From: JANOYC01 sp031428675 | Lineage (GTDB): Bacteria > Actinomycetota > Actinomycetes > Actinomycetales > Microbacteriaceae | DNA: 64,000 nt | Assembly: GCA_031428675.1 (NCBI GenBank) | Contig: JANOYC010000093.1 | Coordinates: 1 to 64,000, forward strand | Direction of reading: 5' to 3' | Shown here: positions 6,614 to 15,998 of the stretch, in pieces | Layout: every line of letters starts with the position of its first letter | How positions within the stretch are numbered: the first letter of the stretch is position 1 | Made by a program: the position numbers and the translations under genes | Notes under the pieces: model-generated | Seen by the model: the letters and a program-made list of their open reading frames with translations, nothing else | What the model was told of the DNA's origin: nothing | The model's database searches: none

Positions 6614-8038
6614 CTAGCGCGCCGCCCACCACCCGAGCAATCGACGCTCCGCCTCTTGGGCGTCGAGCGGTCCCTCGTCGAGACGCAGCTCCAGCAGGAA
6701 CCGATAGGCCTCTCCGACTTCGCGTCCGGGCTGAAGACCCAGAATGCGCATGATGTCCTCGCCGTCGAGGTCGGGTCGCACGGCGGCTCGCCCTTCTTCC
6801 TCAGCAATCCGGGAGACGCGGTCTTCGAGGTCGTCGTATGCGAATGACAACCGATCCGCCTTGCGTCGATTGCGGGTGGTCACGTCAGCTCGCGTGAGAA
6901 TGTGCAGTCGTTCGAGCTGGTCGCCCGCATCGCGTACGTACCGGCGCACGGCCGAGTCGGTCCAGGCCGTGTCGGCGTATCCGAAGAATCGCAAGTGCAA
7001 TTCGATCAATCGCGCGACAGCGCTGCCGGTGTCCTTGTCGAGCCGCAACTGCTTGAGCCGCCTCGCCGCCATCTTCGCGCCCACAACATCGTGGTGGTGG
7101 AATGTCACGACGCCGCCCGGCTCAATCCGTCGCGTGACCGGCTTGCCGATGTCGTGCAGCAGGGCAGCAAGGCGCAATACGAGATCAGGGGACTCGATCG
7201 CCGGTCGGGATCTTTCCAAGTCGATCGCCTGATCCAGCACCGTGAGAGAGTGTTCGTATACGTCTTTATGATGCGCGTGCTCGTCGATTTCCAAGCGCAA
7301 CTCGGGAATTTCCGGAATCACGTGACCCGCCAGGCCGCTCTCAACGAGAATCCGGATGCCACGAGTCGGGTCATCGGCGAGCAGCAGCTTGGTGAGTTCG
7401 TCGCCGACGCGCTCGACCGAGACGATCTCGATGCGATCCGCCATGGCGGTCATCGCACGAGCGGTGGATGGCTCGATCGCGAACCCGAGTTGGGCGCTGA
7501 AGCGCGCCGCTCGCATCATGCGGAGCGGATCGTCACCGAAGGATCGCTCGGGTGCCGCCGGCGTGCGAAGGACCCGTGCAAGCAGGTCATCAACGCCTCC
7601 CGATGGATCGACGAGAGTCATCTCCGGCAGTCGCAGCGCCATCGAGTTGACGGTGAAGTCGCGCCGCACGAGGTCGCCGTCGAGCGAGTCGCCGAAATCG
7701 ACGACCGGCTTGCGAGACTCCCCGGTGTAGTTGTCGGTGCGGTAGGTCGTGATTTCGACGATCTGGCCGGCGACCCGCGCGCCGATCGTGCCGAAGGCCC
7801 GCCCGATATCCCAGTGCGCATCCGAGATGGGCCGCACCACGTCGAGGATCTGCTCGGGCCTGGCATTGGTAGTGAAATCGAGGTCGTTGACTGGGCGACC
7901 GAGAAATGCATCACGAACGGGACCGCCTACCAGGGCCAGCTCAAACCCCTCGGTAGCGAAAGCGCGAGCAAGCGTTGCCACGGGGCGCGAATTCGCCAAT
8001 TCGCCGAGCCGATTGAGAGCCGAAGCGACGCTTTCCAT
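6614..8038 (-). CDS. pcnA: CCA-adding tRNA nucleotidyltransferase
   Basis: The 474-residue enzyme adds or repairs the 3' CCA of tRNAs. The nucleotidyltransferase core is near the N-terminus, with VGGPVRDAFLGRPVNDLDFT carrying the GG and DxD elements at about residues 37-56, and ETTYRTD-type sequence (EITTYRTDNY) following. An HD-like domain follows (LLHDIGKPVTRR, FHHHDVVGAKMA). I chose the ATG at 8038 (MESVASALNRL); the open frame to 8146 adds 36 residues that overlap the region before the divergent DUF6049 gene. In mycobacteria it occupies the same place next to the murJ locus. Confidence 0.93.
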   Translation of the reverse strand: MESVASALNRLGELANSRPVATLARAFATEGFELALVGGPVRDAFLGRPVNDLDFTTNARPEQILDVVRPISDAHWDIGRAFGTIGARVAGQIVEITTYRTDNYTGESRKPVVDFGDSLDGDLVRRDFTVNSMALRLPEMTLVDPSGGVDDLLARVLRTPAAPERSFGDDPLRMMRAARFSAQLGFAIEPSTARAMTAMADRIEIVSVERVGDELTKLLLADDPTRGIRILVESGLAGHVIPEIPELRLEIDEHAHHKDVYEHSLTVLDQAIDLERSRPAIESPDLVLRLAALLHDIGKPVTRRIEPGGVVTFHHHDVVGAKMAARRLKQLRLDKDTGSAVARLIELHLRFFGYADTAWTDSAVRRYVRDAGDQLERLHILTRADVTTRNRRKADRLSFAYDDLEDRVSRIAEEEGRAAVRPDLDGEDIMRILGLQPGREVGEAYRFLLELRLDEGPLDAQEAERRLLGWWAAR

Positions 8039-8163
8039 GGTGTCCAAGCTTGCCACAGTGGGCGCACGAGACACGGCGCGCACAATCGCGCCCACGACGT
8101 CACGGAAGAACCGACGGAATAGACTCTCCCCATGCTGGCCGAACACGTTTGCGGGATCGGCCC

Positions 8164-10359
8164 ATGCCCCTAGCCGCGGTTCGCACTCGATTGCGCGCGA
8201 TCGCCGGTGTCGTCGCCCTCACTATCGCCTGCGGCGCCGGTGGGCTCTCGGCGGAGGCGGCGGGGCCGTCTCGCTCGGCGCTCACGATGAACAGTGTGAC
8301 CGTGAGCGCATGGCCCGGCAACCAGGGCTCGCTCACTCCGGGCCAGGACCTCGTCATTCAGGTGAGCGTGCGCAACGATTCGTCGGAACCGATCGAATCG
8401 CCGACCGCGTCGGCCTACCTCGAGCGATCCCCAATCACCTCGGTCGACCAGCTCACCGAGTGGCTCAACCCTGAAACACTCGCGAGCGCTGACGAGTTCG
8501 GCTCGCTGGTTGCGCAGGCGCAATTGGAGACGATCGCGCCGGGTGCAACAGTTGCGTTAGATCTGGCTGTTCCTTCGGCGTCGGTGGGTCTGGGCACGTC
8601 TGCGCGCAACTGGGGAGCGCGCGAGGTCGGAGTTCGACTGTCCACCCAGAGCGGCGATGTCGGACAGGCGCGCACGGCACTCGTGTGGAACGCCACTCCC
8701 GCCTTCACGCCGGTCAAGGTGGCAGTCGCGGTTCCGTTGACCGTTCCCGTGGTTCCCGACGGACTCATTCCCGCGGATGAGCTGGTTCGGTACACCTCGT
8801 CAAACGGACTCCTCTCGCGCCAACTCGACGCTGTCGCCGGCCGGCCGGTGGCGATCGGGATCGATCCGATGATCCTCGCGTCGATTCGCATCCTCGGCTC
8901 GGAAACGCCGCCGAGCGCGCTCGCCTGGCTGGACCGCCTGGAAAACGCACCCAATGAGACGTTCGCCCTCGCCTACGCGGATGCCGACCTCACTCTCTTG
9001 ACACAAGCAGGCTTTCCCTCGGTGCCCGTTCCTGAATCGTTCGACTTCGCCGTTGACCCGAATCGCTTCAGCGGCAGTGTTTCCGAAACGCCATCGACAC
9101 AACCGTCGAATGTATCCACGGACGACCCGAATCCAACGGTCACGCCGAGCCCCGCCCCGACAGCTGACCCCGACGATCCGATATTGCCGACGCTGGAATC
9201 CCTTATCGACTGGCCGCACACATTTGCGGGATTCGGCTGGCCTGCCGACAATTCCGTGGTCGCGAGCGATCTGCCGCGGTTGACCGCATCGGGGATCACG
9301 ACGATGATTCTTGACCAGGGCAATGTCGACAGGGATAGCACGGGAACCGCGAATACGGCCGCTTCTCTCGGTGATCAGACCGCGCTCGTCGTCGACTCGA
9401 CCATTTCTGACTTGCTGCGTGCGGCATCCGATGCGACGACCACGAGTGAGTTCAATGACGCGGTTCCGCAGCTTTCGGCGGCCCTGGCGACGATAGCGCG
9501 GGAACGATCCGCGTCGCCGACCATCGTGCTCGCGACCTTCGATCGGGGATGGCCCGGTTTCGGCTCGCACCGAGCGGAAACCATCGACCTGCTTTCCGCG
9601 TTCCCGTGGACCGCGGCCGCACCCCTCAGTGAAGCTGCCTCGACGCCAGGCGCGCCGACACAACTCGTTGATCGCGCCCACTCTGGTGATCGGGTCGGGC
9701 GAGCGCACGAGCTGTTCACCGCGATCGGTGCCGAGAACCAGTTCGCCACTGTCGTGGACGACCCGACCACGATCACGGCTCCGCGGCGCGTGGAACTCCT
9801 TGGCCGAATGTCAGTGGCATGGGGCGACGACCTCGCCTCGTGGAACACCGAATCCGCTACGTTCCTCGCCGACTCGACATCGCTTCTTTCGTCTGTCCAG
9901 CTTGTCGAGAGCAGCACGATCAACTTGCTCGCCGATCGGGGCTCCCTCCCCATCACAGTGCAGAACGCGCTCGGACAACCCGTGACCGTCTACGTCACCG
10001 TTCGACCGCTCAAGGCGCTGCTCGCCGTACAGGACCAGCGGGTCGAGGTCACCATCGACCCCGATTCCCAGCGCAAAGCGCTCGTCCCCGTGCAATCGGT
10101 GTCGAACGGTGAAGTGCGCATCGAGGTCATCCTCACGAGCGGCACCGGAGCACGCATCGGAGAGCCGACCTACGTCGACATCAACGTACAAGCGGGATGG
10201 GAGACAGTCGGCACGGTCATCGCCACCGGTCTGGTCGTGCTCATCTTCGGCCTCGGCCTTGTTCGCAACATCGTCAAGAGACGCCGTGATCGCGGCGAGG
10301 TCACGGCGGAGAGCGGCGAGGCAGCGTCAAGCCCGGTCGAGACAGCGCCCGATGCCTGA
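8164..10359 (+). CDS. DUF6049 secreted/membrane-anchored protein next to murJ
   Basis: The 731-residue protein has a signal peptide (MPLAAVRTRLRAIAGVVALT), a large exported region with Ig-like N-terminal beta structure, a Pro/Thr/Asp-rich linker at about residues 310-345 and a single membrane segment near the C-terminus (VIATGLVVLIFGLGLV), followed by a basic cytoplasmic tail (KRRRDRG). The layout matches the actinobacterial DUF6049 family found directly before murJ. It overlaps murJ by 8 bases, so coupled expression and a cell-wall role are likely. No biochemical function is established. The ATG at 8164 was chosen because it gives the signal peptide. Confidence 0.85.
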   Translation: MPLAAVRTRLRAIAGVVALTIACGAGGLSAEAAGPSRSALTMNSVTVSAWPGNQGSLTPGQDLVIQVSVRNDSSEPIESPTASAYLERSPITSVDQLTEWLNPETLASADEFGSLVAQAQLETIAPGATVALDLAVPSASVGLGTSARNWGAREVGVRLSTQSGDVGQARTALVWNATPAFTPVKVAVAVPLTVPVVPDGLIPADELVRYTSSNGLLSRQLDAVAGRPVAIGIDPMILASIRILGSETPPSALAWLDRLENAPNETFALAYADADLTLLTQAGFPSVPVPESFDFAVDPNRFSGSVSETPSTQPSNVSTDDPNPTVTPSPAPTADPDDPILPTLESLIDWPHTFAGFGWPADNSVVASDLPRLTASGITTMILDQGNVDRDSTGTANTAASLGDQTALVVDSTISDLLRAASDATTTSEFNDAVPQLSAALATIARERSASPTIVLATFDRGWPGFGSHRAETIDLLSAFPWTAAAPLSEAASTPGAPTQLVDRAHSGDRVGRAHELFTAIGAENQFATVVDDPTTITAPRRVELLGRMSVAWGDDLASWNTESATFLADSTSLLSSVQLVESSTINLLADRGSLPITVQNALGQPVTVYVTVRPLKALLAVQDQRVEVTIDPDSQRKALVPVQSVSNGEVRIEVILTSGTGARIGEPTYVDINVQAGWETVGTVIATGLVVLIFGLGLVRNIVKRRRDRGEVTAESGEAASSPVETAPDA

Positions 10360-12019
10360 CTCCAGCACGGCCACAAGCTCTGACGGTGGCATTCGCCGCG
10401 CGAGCGCGCTCTTGGCCTCGGGCACATTGGTCTCTCGCATCCTCGGCTTCGTGAGCGCCATCGTGCTCGCGCAAACCTTGGGTACCGTCGGTGCAGGCGC
10501 CGACACCTTCGCCCTCGCGAATCAGCTGCCCAACAACATCTACGCGATCGTGGCCGGCGGTATCCTCAGCGCTGTCCTCGTGCCGCAGATTGTCAAGGCC
10601 GGCTTGCACGACGACGGCGGTCAACGGTTCATCAATCGGCTGATCACCCTCGGCGCGGTCATTTTCATCGCAGCGGCGGTGCTGGCAACTGTGGGAGCTC
10701 CGCTCCTTGTCGCCCTCTACGCGCAGCAAGGTTCGGGCGGCGGCGAGGGGTTCAGCGACGCGGAACTGCGCCTCGCCACGGCCTTCGCGTACTGGTGCCT
10801 GCCGCAAGTGCTCTTCTACGCGCTGTACAGCCTGCTAGGCGAGGTACTCAACGCGCGCAAGATCTTCGGTCCGTTCACCTGGGCACCCATCCTCAACAAT
10901 GTCGTCGCCATCGCCGGGCTGGCTGCCTTCGCCGCGATGTTCGGCACCGCGCCCGCCCACGCAAACGCCGGGACGTGGACGCCAGGAATGATCGCTCTGA
11001 TCGGCGGGAGCGCCACGGTCGGAGTCGTCGCCCAGGCGCTCATCCTCTCGGTTTTCTGGAAACGTGCGGGACTGAGCTATCGCCCCGATTTCCGGTGGCG
11101 AGGAGTGGGTCTCGGCGCCACCGGTAAGGCGGCTGCGTGGACGTTCGGCATGATTCTCGTTACCCAATTGGCTGGGATCGTGCAGACGAACGTCGCTTCG
11201 CTCGCCGCTACCGGAGACAACCCGTCGCTGGCGATCCTCCGCTATTCGTGGCTCATCTTCATGCTGCCGCACTCCATCGTGACGGTCTCCATCGCGACGG
11301 CGTACTTCACCAAAATGGCTGGGCATGCGCGCGACGGGGAACGAGCTGCTGTTCGCGCCGACGTTTCGGCGTCGCTGAGGTCGATAGGAATGGTGATGGT
11401 TCTCGCGACCGTCGTCCTCATGGTTGTTTCCTACCCCTTTGCGCGACTATTCGGCGGCGATTTCGATGACGTCAGTGGGATGGGGAACGTGCTGATCGCT
11501 TTCCTTCCTGGCCTCATCCCGTTCAGCGTGCTCTTCGTGCTTCAGCGCACCTTCTACGCTCTCGAAGACACTCGCACGCCGTTCTTCATCCAGTTGTTCC
11601 AATCGGCGCTATTCGTGGGCGGCGCCCTCACCGTCGCGAACCTGGACCGGGCTTGGATCGCGTTCGGCATCGCGGCGGTGACCACTCTCGCCGGCACTGC
11701 CCAGACGATCCTTGCCGCAGTCATCCTGCGCCGTCGACTCGGTGGAATCGACGCGCCCCACATCGTGCGCGACCACAGTCTGTATCTGCTCGCAGCGTTG
11801 CCAGCAGCGGCCGTTGGGTTTCTGCTGTTGGCCATTACCGGCGGCACCGAGCCCGAAGGTTTTGCCCTCTCCAGCGAGGCAGCCGCGATCGTATCAATGC
11901 TGATCGTCGGAGCCGGCATAACGGCTGTCTACGTCGGCGGGCTTGCGGCCCTGCGCGTCGAAGAGTTCCGCACCCTCGTTCGCCTGGTCGCACGCCGCAT
12001 TCACGGACGTCGCCGCTAA
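10352..12019 (+). CDS. murJ: Lipid II flippase MurJ
   Basis: The 555-residue MOP-superfamily transporter flips the peptidoglycan precursor lipid II across the membrane. It has about 14 hydrophobic helices. The N-terminal part carries the family pattern ASGTLVSRILGFVSAIVLAQ and later NNIYAIVAGGILSAVLVPQI. The ATG at 10352 lies inside the end of the DUF6049 gene. No long cytoplasmic pseudokinase domain is attached, unlike mycobacterial MviN. The short C-terminus ends in ARRIHGRRR. Confidence 0.93.
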   Translation: MPDSSTATSSDGGIRRASALLASGTLVSRILGFVSAIVLAQTLGTVGAGADTFALANQLPNNIYAIVAGGILSAVLVPQIVKAGLHDDGGQRFINRLITLGAVIFIAAAVLATVGAPLLVALYAQQGSGGGEGFSDAELRLATAFAYWCLPQVLFYALYSLLGEVLNARKIFGPFTWAPILNNVVAIAGLAAFAAMFGTAPAHANAGTWTPGMIALIGGSATVGVVAQALILSVFWKRAGLSYRPDFRWRGVGLGATGKAAAWTFGMILVTQLAGIVQTNVASLAATGDNPSLAILRYSWLIFMLPHSIVTVSIATAYFTKMAGHARDGERAAVRADVSASLRSIGMVMVLATVVLMVVSYPFARLFGGDFDDVSGMGNVLIAFLPGLIPFSVLFVLQRTFYALEDTRTPFFIQLFQSALFVGGALTVANLDRAWIAFGIAAVTTLAGTAQTILAAVILRRRLGGIDAPHIVRDHSLYLLAALPAAAVGFLLLAITGGTEPEGFALSSEAAAIVSMLIVGAGITAVYVGGLAALRVEEFRTLVRLVARRIHGRRR

Positions 12020-12115
12020 GCGCAACCACCACCGAGCCGCGGAATACTCTCCCCGTAGGATGAGTTACATGCCTTCGACAGGCACATTCACGCTCGAACG
12101 AGAGGCACCATCACC

Positions 12116-13087
12116 GTGCGCGAGATCATCATCATCGGCTCTGGTCCAGCCGGCTATACCGCGGCGATCTACGCTGCGCGCGCCAACCTGAAGCCACTCG
12201 TCGTTGCGAGCTCGGTCGAATTCGGCGGCGAGCTGATGAAGACCACCGAGGTGGAGAACTACCCCGGCTTCCCCGAGGGCATCATGGGCCCAGACCTGAT
12301 GATGAAGATGCAGCAGCAGGCGGAACGATTTGGCGCCGAGATCGTCTACGACGATGTCGTGTCGCTCGATCTCTCCGGCGTCGTGAAATCAGTGACTCTG
12401 GGTGGCGGCGAAACCCACGAAGCACTCGCGATCATTTACGCCACCGGATCCGCGTATCGCAAGCTCGGCCTCGACGATGAGACGCGATTGAGCGGCTACG
12501 GCGTCTCCTGGTGCGCAACCTGCGACGGGGCATTCTTCCGCAAGAAGACGGTCGCGGTCGTGGGAGGCGGCGATTCGGCAATGGAGGAAGCCACTTTCCT
12601 GACGCGCTTTGCCGACAAGGTCTACGTGATTCACCGCAAGGATTCCCTGCGGGCATCGGCCGCAATGCAGGATCGAGCGTTCAACGATCCGAAGATCGAG
12701 TTCCTCTGGAACAAGTCGGTGGCGCACATCTACGGCGACGATCAGGTCACCGGCGTCGGGATCGTGGATGTCGTCGACGGTAGCGAGACAACCCTCGACC
12801 TCAGTGGATTATTCGTCGCCATCGGCGCCGACCCCCGGACACACCTCGTGCACAACCAGCTCGACCTCACGGAGTTCGGCACAATCGCTGTCGACGGTCG
12901 CAGTTCGCGCACGAACGTCACGGGCGTTTTCGCTGCCGGTGACGTCGTCGACCCCACGTACCGTCAGGCCGTGACCGCGGCCGGTTCCGGCACGGTCGCA
13001 GCTCTCGACGCCGAACACTACCTCGCCGGTCTCTCCTCCGACATCAGAGCTCGGGCGACACACGCCGTCGAGCCCGTTTCTGCGTGA
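12116..13087 (+). CDS. trxB: Thioredoxin reductase
   Basis: The 323-residue flavoenzyme transfers electrons from NADPH to thioredoxin. FAD site GSGPAGYTAAIYAAR is at residues 8-22, the redox pair CATC at 133-136, NADPH site VGGGDSAMEEA follows, and the second FAD motif VFAAGDVVDPTYRQ is near 280. The start is GTG, preceded by AGAGG. The gene is followed after 25 bases by trxA, its substrate. Confidence 0.97.
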   Translation: MREIIIIGSGPAGYTAAIYAARANLKPLVVASSVEFGGELMKTTEVENYPGFPEGIMGPDLMMKMQQQAERFGAEIVYDDVVSLDLSGVVKSVTLGGGETHEALAIIYATGSAYRKLGLDDETRLSGYGVSWCATCDGAFFRKKTVAVVGGGDSAMEEATFLTRFADKVYVIHRKDSLRASAAMQDRAFNDPKIEFLWNKSVAHIYGDDQVTGVGIVDVVDGSETTLDLSGLFVAIGADPRTHLVHNQLDLTEFGTIAVDGRSSRTNVTGVFAAGDVVDPTYRQAVTAAGSGTVAALDAEHYLAGLSSDIRARATHAVEPVSA

Positions 13088-13112
13088 TCTCCCAACGAAT
13101 AAAGGAAAAAAC

Positions 13113-13439
13113 ATGTCTGTAGCCCACGACGTCACCGATGCCACATTCGAGTCCGAAGTGATCGCCTCGAACGAGACGATCATGGTCGACTTCTGGGCGG
13201 AGTGGTGCGGCCCGTGCCGAGCCGTTTCGCCCATCCTCGACCAGATCGCTGCCGAGCACGCCGACAAGATCAAGATCGTCAAGCTCAACGTCGACGACAA
13301 CCCGGAAACCGCAATGAAGTACCGCATCACGTCGATCCCGGCGATGAAGGTCTTCCGTGGCGGCGAGGTCGTCAAGACTGTCATCGGTGCCAAGCCGAAG
13401 CCGGCCCTCGAGGCCGATCTGGCGGAGTTCCTCAACTAG
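13113..13439 (+). CDS. trxA: Thioredoxin
   Basis: The 108-residue protein has the active site WCGPC at residues 31-35 and the conserved cis-Pro segment ITSIPAMKVFRGG. It is a cytoplasmic disulfide reductant regenerated by the upstream trxB product. AAAGGAAA precedes the ATG. A hairpin and T-run follow 27 bases after the stop. Confidence 0.97.
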   Translation: MSVAHDVTDATFESEVIASNETIMVDFWAEWCGPCRAVSPILDQIAAEHADKIKIVKLNVDDNPETAMKYRITSIPAMKVFRGGEVVKTVIGAKPKPALEADLAEFLN

Positions 13440-13465
13440 CGAACCTCAGAGGAGACCCCGCCCAC

Positions 13466-13486
13466 ACCCCGTGGACGGGGTTTTTT
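13466..13486 (+). terminator. Intrinsic terminator after trxA
   Basis: A 6-bp stem ACCCCG/CGGGGT with a TGGA loop is followed by TTTTTT. It separates the trxB-trxA unit from the aminotransferase gene. Confidence 0.85.
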
Positions 13487-13531
13487 CGTTGTTACCGCGT
13501 AACCTTGAACCCACGATCGAACGGAACAGTG

Positions 13532-14836
13532 ATGAACGACAGAGGCAACAACCTCGACCAGTGGTACGACCAGTACGCCGACCGCACCGCCGGTCTGAGC
13601 GCCTCTGAAGTGCGTGCCCTGTTTGCTGTTGCCTCTCGCCCCGAAGTTGTTTCGCTCGCCGGCGGTATGCCGTTCGTCGCTGCGCTACCGCGCGACGTCG
13701 TGACCGGCGCGATGGACCGAGTCATGCGCGATAACGGTCCGATGGCGCTTCAATACGGCTCCGGCCAGGGCGCACCCGTTTTGCGCGAGCACATCCTTGA
13801 AGTCATGGCGCTCGAAGGCATTCGCGGCAGCGTCGATGACGTCGTGGTCACCACGGGATCGCAGCAGGCTCTCGATCTCGTCACGCGCTTATTCGTCAAC
13901 CCGGGTGACGTGATCATTGCAGAGGCACCGAGCTACGTCGGTGCGATGGGAATCTTCCGCTCCTACCAAGCCGAGGTCGCCCACGTTGCGATGGACAACG
14001 ACGGCATGATTCCGCAGGCTTTGGCAGAAACTGTTGCGCGGCTTCGCGCTGAAGGCAAGCCGATCAAGCTTCTGTACTTGATTCCTAATTTCCACAACCC
14101 CGCCGGTGTGACCCTCAGTTGGGAACGCCGTCTCGAGATCCTCGAGATCGCGCGGGCCAACAAGATCCTCATCATCGAAGACAACCCCTATGGATTGTTG
14201 TACTTCGATTCTCCCGCACCGCTCGCGATGCGCTCCGTCGAAGAAGACGGTGTCATCTACCTCGGCTCATTCTCGAAAACGCTTGCACCGGGATTCCGCG
14301 TCGGTTGGGCGCTCGCCCCGCACGCTATTCGCGAGAAGCTCGTGTTGGCTGCCGAATCCGCGATCCTGTCGCCGAGTTCCTTCACGCAACTCATCATCGC
14401 CGAGTACTTGAACTCAGCAGACTGGAAGGGCCAGATCGACACCTTCCGCGGGGTCTATCGCGAACGACGCGACGCGATGTTGTCAGCACTCACCGATTAC
14501 CTCCCTCGCCTGAGCTGGACGGTGCCCAACGGTGGGTTCTACGTGTGGGTCACCCTGCCGCCGAACATCGACTCCAAATCGATGCTGCCACGGGCGGTCA
14601 AGGAGTTGGTGGCATACACCCCGGGCACGGCGTTTTACGCGGATGGCGGCGGCCGCAACGCACTTCGGCTCGCGTTCTGCTATCCGCCGCCCGACTTTCT
14701 TCGGGAGGGGGTGCGTCGATTGTCGACCGTTATCAACGGAGAAATCGATTTGCTCAATACGTTTTCTCAGACTGCCCCGCTGCCTCGCGGCGCGTCGTTG
14801 AAGAGCGTCATCGCCCCGCCTGCGAATCTCGGCTAG
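13532..14836 (+). CDS. PLP-dependent aminotransferase, class I/II (LysN/2-aminoadipate type)
   Basis: The 434-residue fold-type I enzyme has the pattern of the MocR-related stand-alone aminotransferases. SLAGGMPFVAALP is near residue 40, the cofactor-binding region YLIPNFHNPAGVTLS in the middle, the PLP-binding Lys in LGSFSKTLAPGFRVGW near 252, and the Arg-bearing NALRLAFCYPP near the end. There is no N-terminal HTH. Substrate specificity is not clear. An in-frame GTG sits directly before the chosen ATG. It is followed after 6 bases by the D-Ala-D-Ala ligase homologue, so the two may form a unit. The pair is inserted between trxA and parB relative to the mycobacterial order. Confidence 0.85.
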   Translation: MNDRGNNLDQWYDQYADRTAGLSASEVRALFAVASRPEVVSLAGGMPFVAALPRDVVTGAMDRVMRDNGPMALQYGSGQGAPVLREHILEVMALEGIRGSVDDVVVTTGSQQALDLVTRLFVNPGDVIIAEAPSYVGAMGIFRSYQAEVAHVAMDNDGMIPQALAETVARLRAEGKPIKLLYLIPNFHNPAGVTLSWERRLEILEIARANKILIIEDNPYGLLYFDSPAPLAMRSVEEDGVIYLGSFSKTLAPGFRVGWALAPHAIREKLVLAAESAILSPSSFTQLIIAEYLNSADWKGQIDTFRGVYRERRDAMLSALTDYLPRLSWTVPNGGFYVWVTLPPNIDSKSMLPRAVKELVAYTPGTAFYADGGGRNALRLAFCYPPPDFLREGVRRLSTVINGEIDLLNTFSQTAPLPRGASLKSVIAPPANLG

Positions 14837-14842
14837 GAAACC

Positions 14843-15793
14843 ATGACTACAACCCCGATCCGTCGCGTCGTCGTGCTCGCCGGTGGCATTTCTCATGAGC
14901 GTGATGTCTCGCTCCGCTCCGGTCGCCGCGTCGCGGACTGCCTCGCGCAACACGGGCTCACAGTGGAATTGCGCGATCCCGATGCCAGCCTGCTGTCGTA
15001 TCTTCGGGAGTCGGCACCCGACGTGATCTGGCCCGCGCTTCACGGAGCCAGCGGTGAAGACGGTGCGCTGCGCGCCTTGCTTGACTACACCGGCATCCCG
15101 TATGTCGGTTCCACGGCGGACGCCGCGCGGTTGGCTTGGGACAAACCGACCGCAAAGGTGCTCGCCTCTCGTGCGGGCGTGAAAACTCCGCGATCGATTG
15201 CACTGCCGCGAGATGCCTTCCGAGAGCTCGGCGCGAATGCCGTTCTCGATGAAATAGCAGATCACATGCCGGTTCCGTTAGTCGTCAAGCCAGCAAAGGG
15301 GGGTTCAGCTCAAGGGGTGACGTTGGTGAATGATCGCTCGGATCTTCCCCGGGCGATGGTTGACGCCTATACCTACGGCGATGTCGCGCTGATCGAGGAG
15401 CGCATTTTCGGAACGGAGATCGCGGTGAGCATCATCGACACTGGGGACGGTGCCGTGGCATTGCCCGCCGTTGAAATCGACCCGCTATCGGGCGTATACA
15501 GTTTCGAGGCTCGATACAACGCGGGGGAGACCCGCTTTTTCGCTCCGGCCCGGCTGCCCGGCGCCGCCGCAATGCGAGCGGCCGACGCCGCGATTGCCGT
15601 GCACGCCACACTCGGCCTGCGTCATATATCCCGTGTCGACATGATCGTCGATGCCGACGGAGAGCCGTGGTTTCTTGAGGCGAACGTGTTGCCGGGCCTC
15701 ACGGAGACCTCACTCCTCCCGATCGCTCTCGAAGCGGCCGGACACGACCTCGGCTGGGTTTACTCTGCCCTGGCCGAGGCCGCCACGCGCTGA
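14843..15793 (+). CDS. D-alanine--D-alanine ligase family ATP-grasp protein
   Basis: The 316-residue protein has the Ddl N-terminus (VVLAGGISHERDVSLRSGRR), the central HGASGEDGALRALLDYTGIPYVG, the ATP-grasp segment PLVVKPAKGGSAQGVTLV and the metal-binding end EANVLPGLTETSLLP. It is slightly short for Ddl (often 320-360). The reaction would join two D-amino acids for peptidoglycan, but it could be a paralogue with another dipeptide product. AGGAAA precedes the ATG. It is translated right after the aminotransferase gene. Confidence 0.82.
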   Translation: MTTTPIRRVVVLAGGISHERDVSLRSGRRVADCLAQHGLTVELRDPDASLLSYLRESAPDVIWPALHGASGEDGALRALLDYTGIPYVGSTADAARLAWDKPTAKVLASRAGVKTPRSIALPRDAFRELGANAVLDEIADHMPVPLVVKPAKGGSAQGVTLVNDRSDLPRAMVDAYTYGDVALIEERIFGTEIAVSIIDTGDGAVALPAVEIDPLSGVYSFEARYNAGETRFFAPARLPGAAAMRAADAAIAVHATLGLRHISRVDMIVDADGEPWFLEANVLPGLTETSLLPIALEAAGHDLGWVYSALAEAATR

Positions 15794-15816
15794 ATACCCC
15801 GCGCCGAACAACGCGC

Positions 15817-15843
15817 CACCACTCTCCTCTCGGCCGAGTGGTG
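15817..15843 (+). terminator. Hairpin after the ddl-like gene
   Basis: Perfect 8-bp arms CACCACTC and GAGTGGTG are separated by 11 bases, starting 24 bases after the stop. No T-run follows. It is a plausible terminator for the plus-strand operon facing parB. Confidence 0.4.
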
Positions 15844-15857
15844 CTCCGTCCACCCTT

Positions 15858-15938
15858 CGGAAATTCAGGAATGGGACTCACTCTCCCGTCGCTGAGGCCC
15901 TCTGAGACTGGCGGGGAGTTGCTTTTCCTGAATTTCCG
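15858..15938. repeat. Inverted repeat between convergent ddl-like gene and parB
   Basis: 14-bp perfect arms CGGAAATTCAGGAA (15858-15871) and its complement (15925-15938) are separated by 53 bases. It lies in a 205-base gap between converging genes that has no reading frame of its own. It may be a bidirectional terminator or a dispersed palindromic element. Confidence 0.5.
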
Positions 15939-15998
15939 CAGACGGGAACGAGCAGACGGTACTTAGGATCGATCCTGACGCGCTCAGTAGTCGGCGGG

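Noticed and set aside
6902..8122. 406-codon plus-strand frame opposite the CCA-adding enzyme
   Set aside because: It is a high-GC shadow; the minus-strand gene has clear catalytic motifs.
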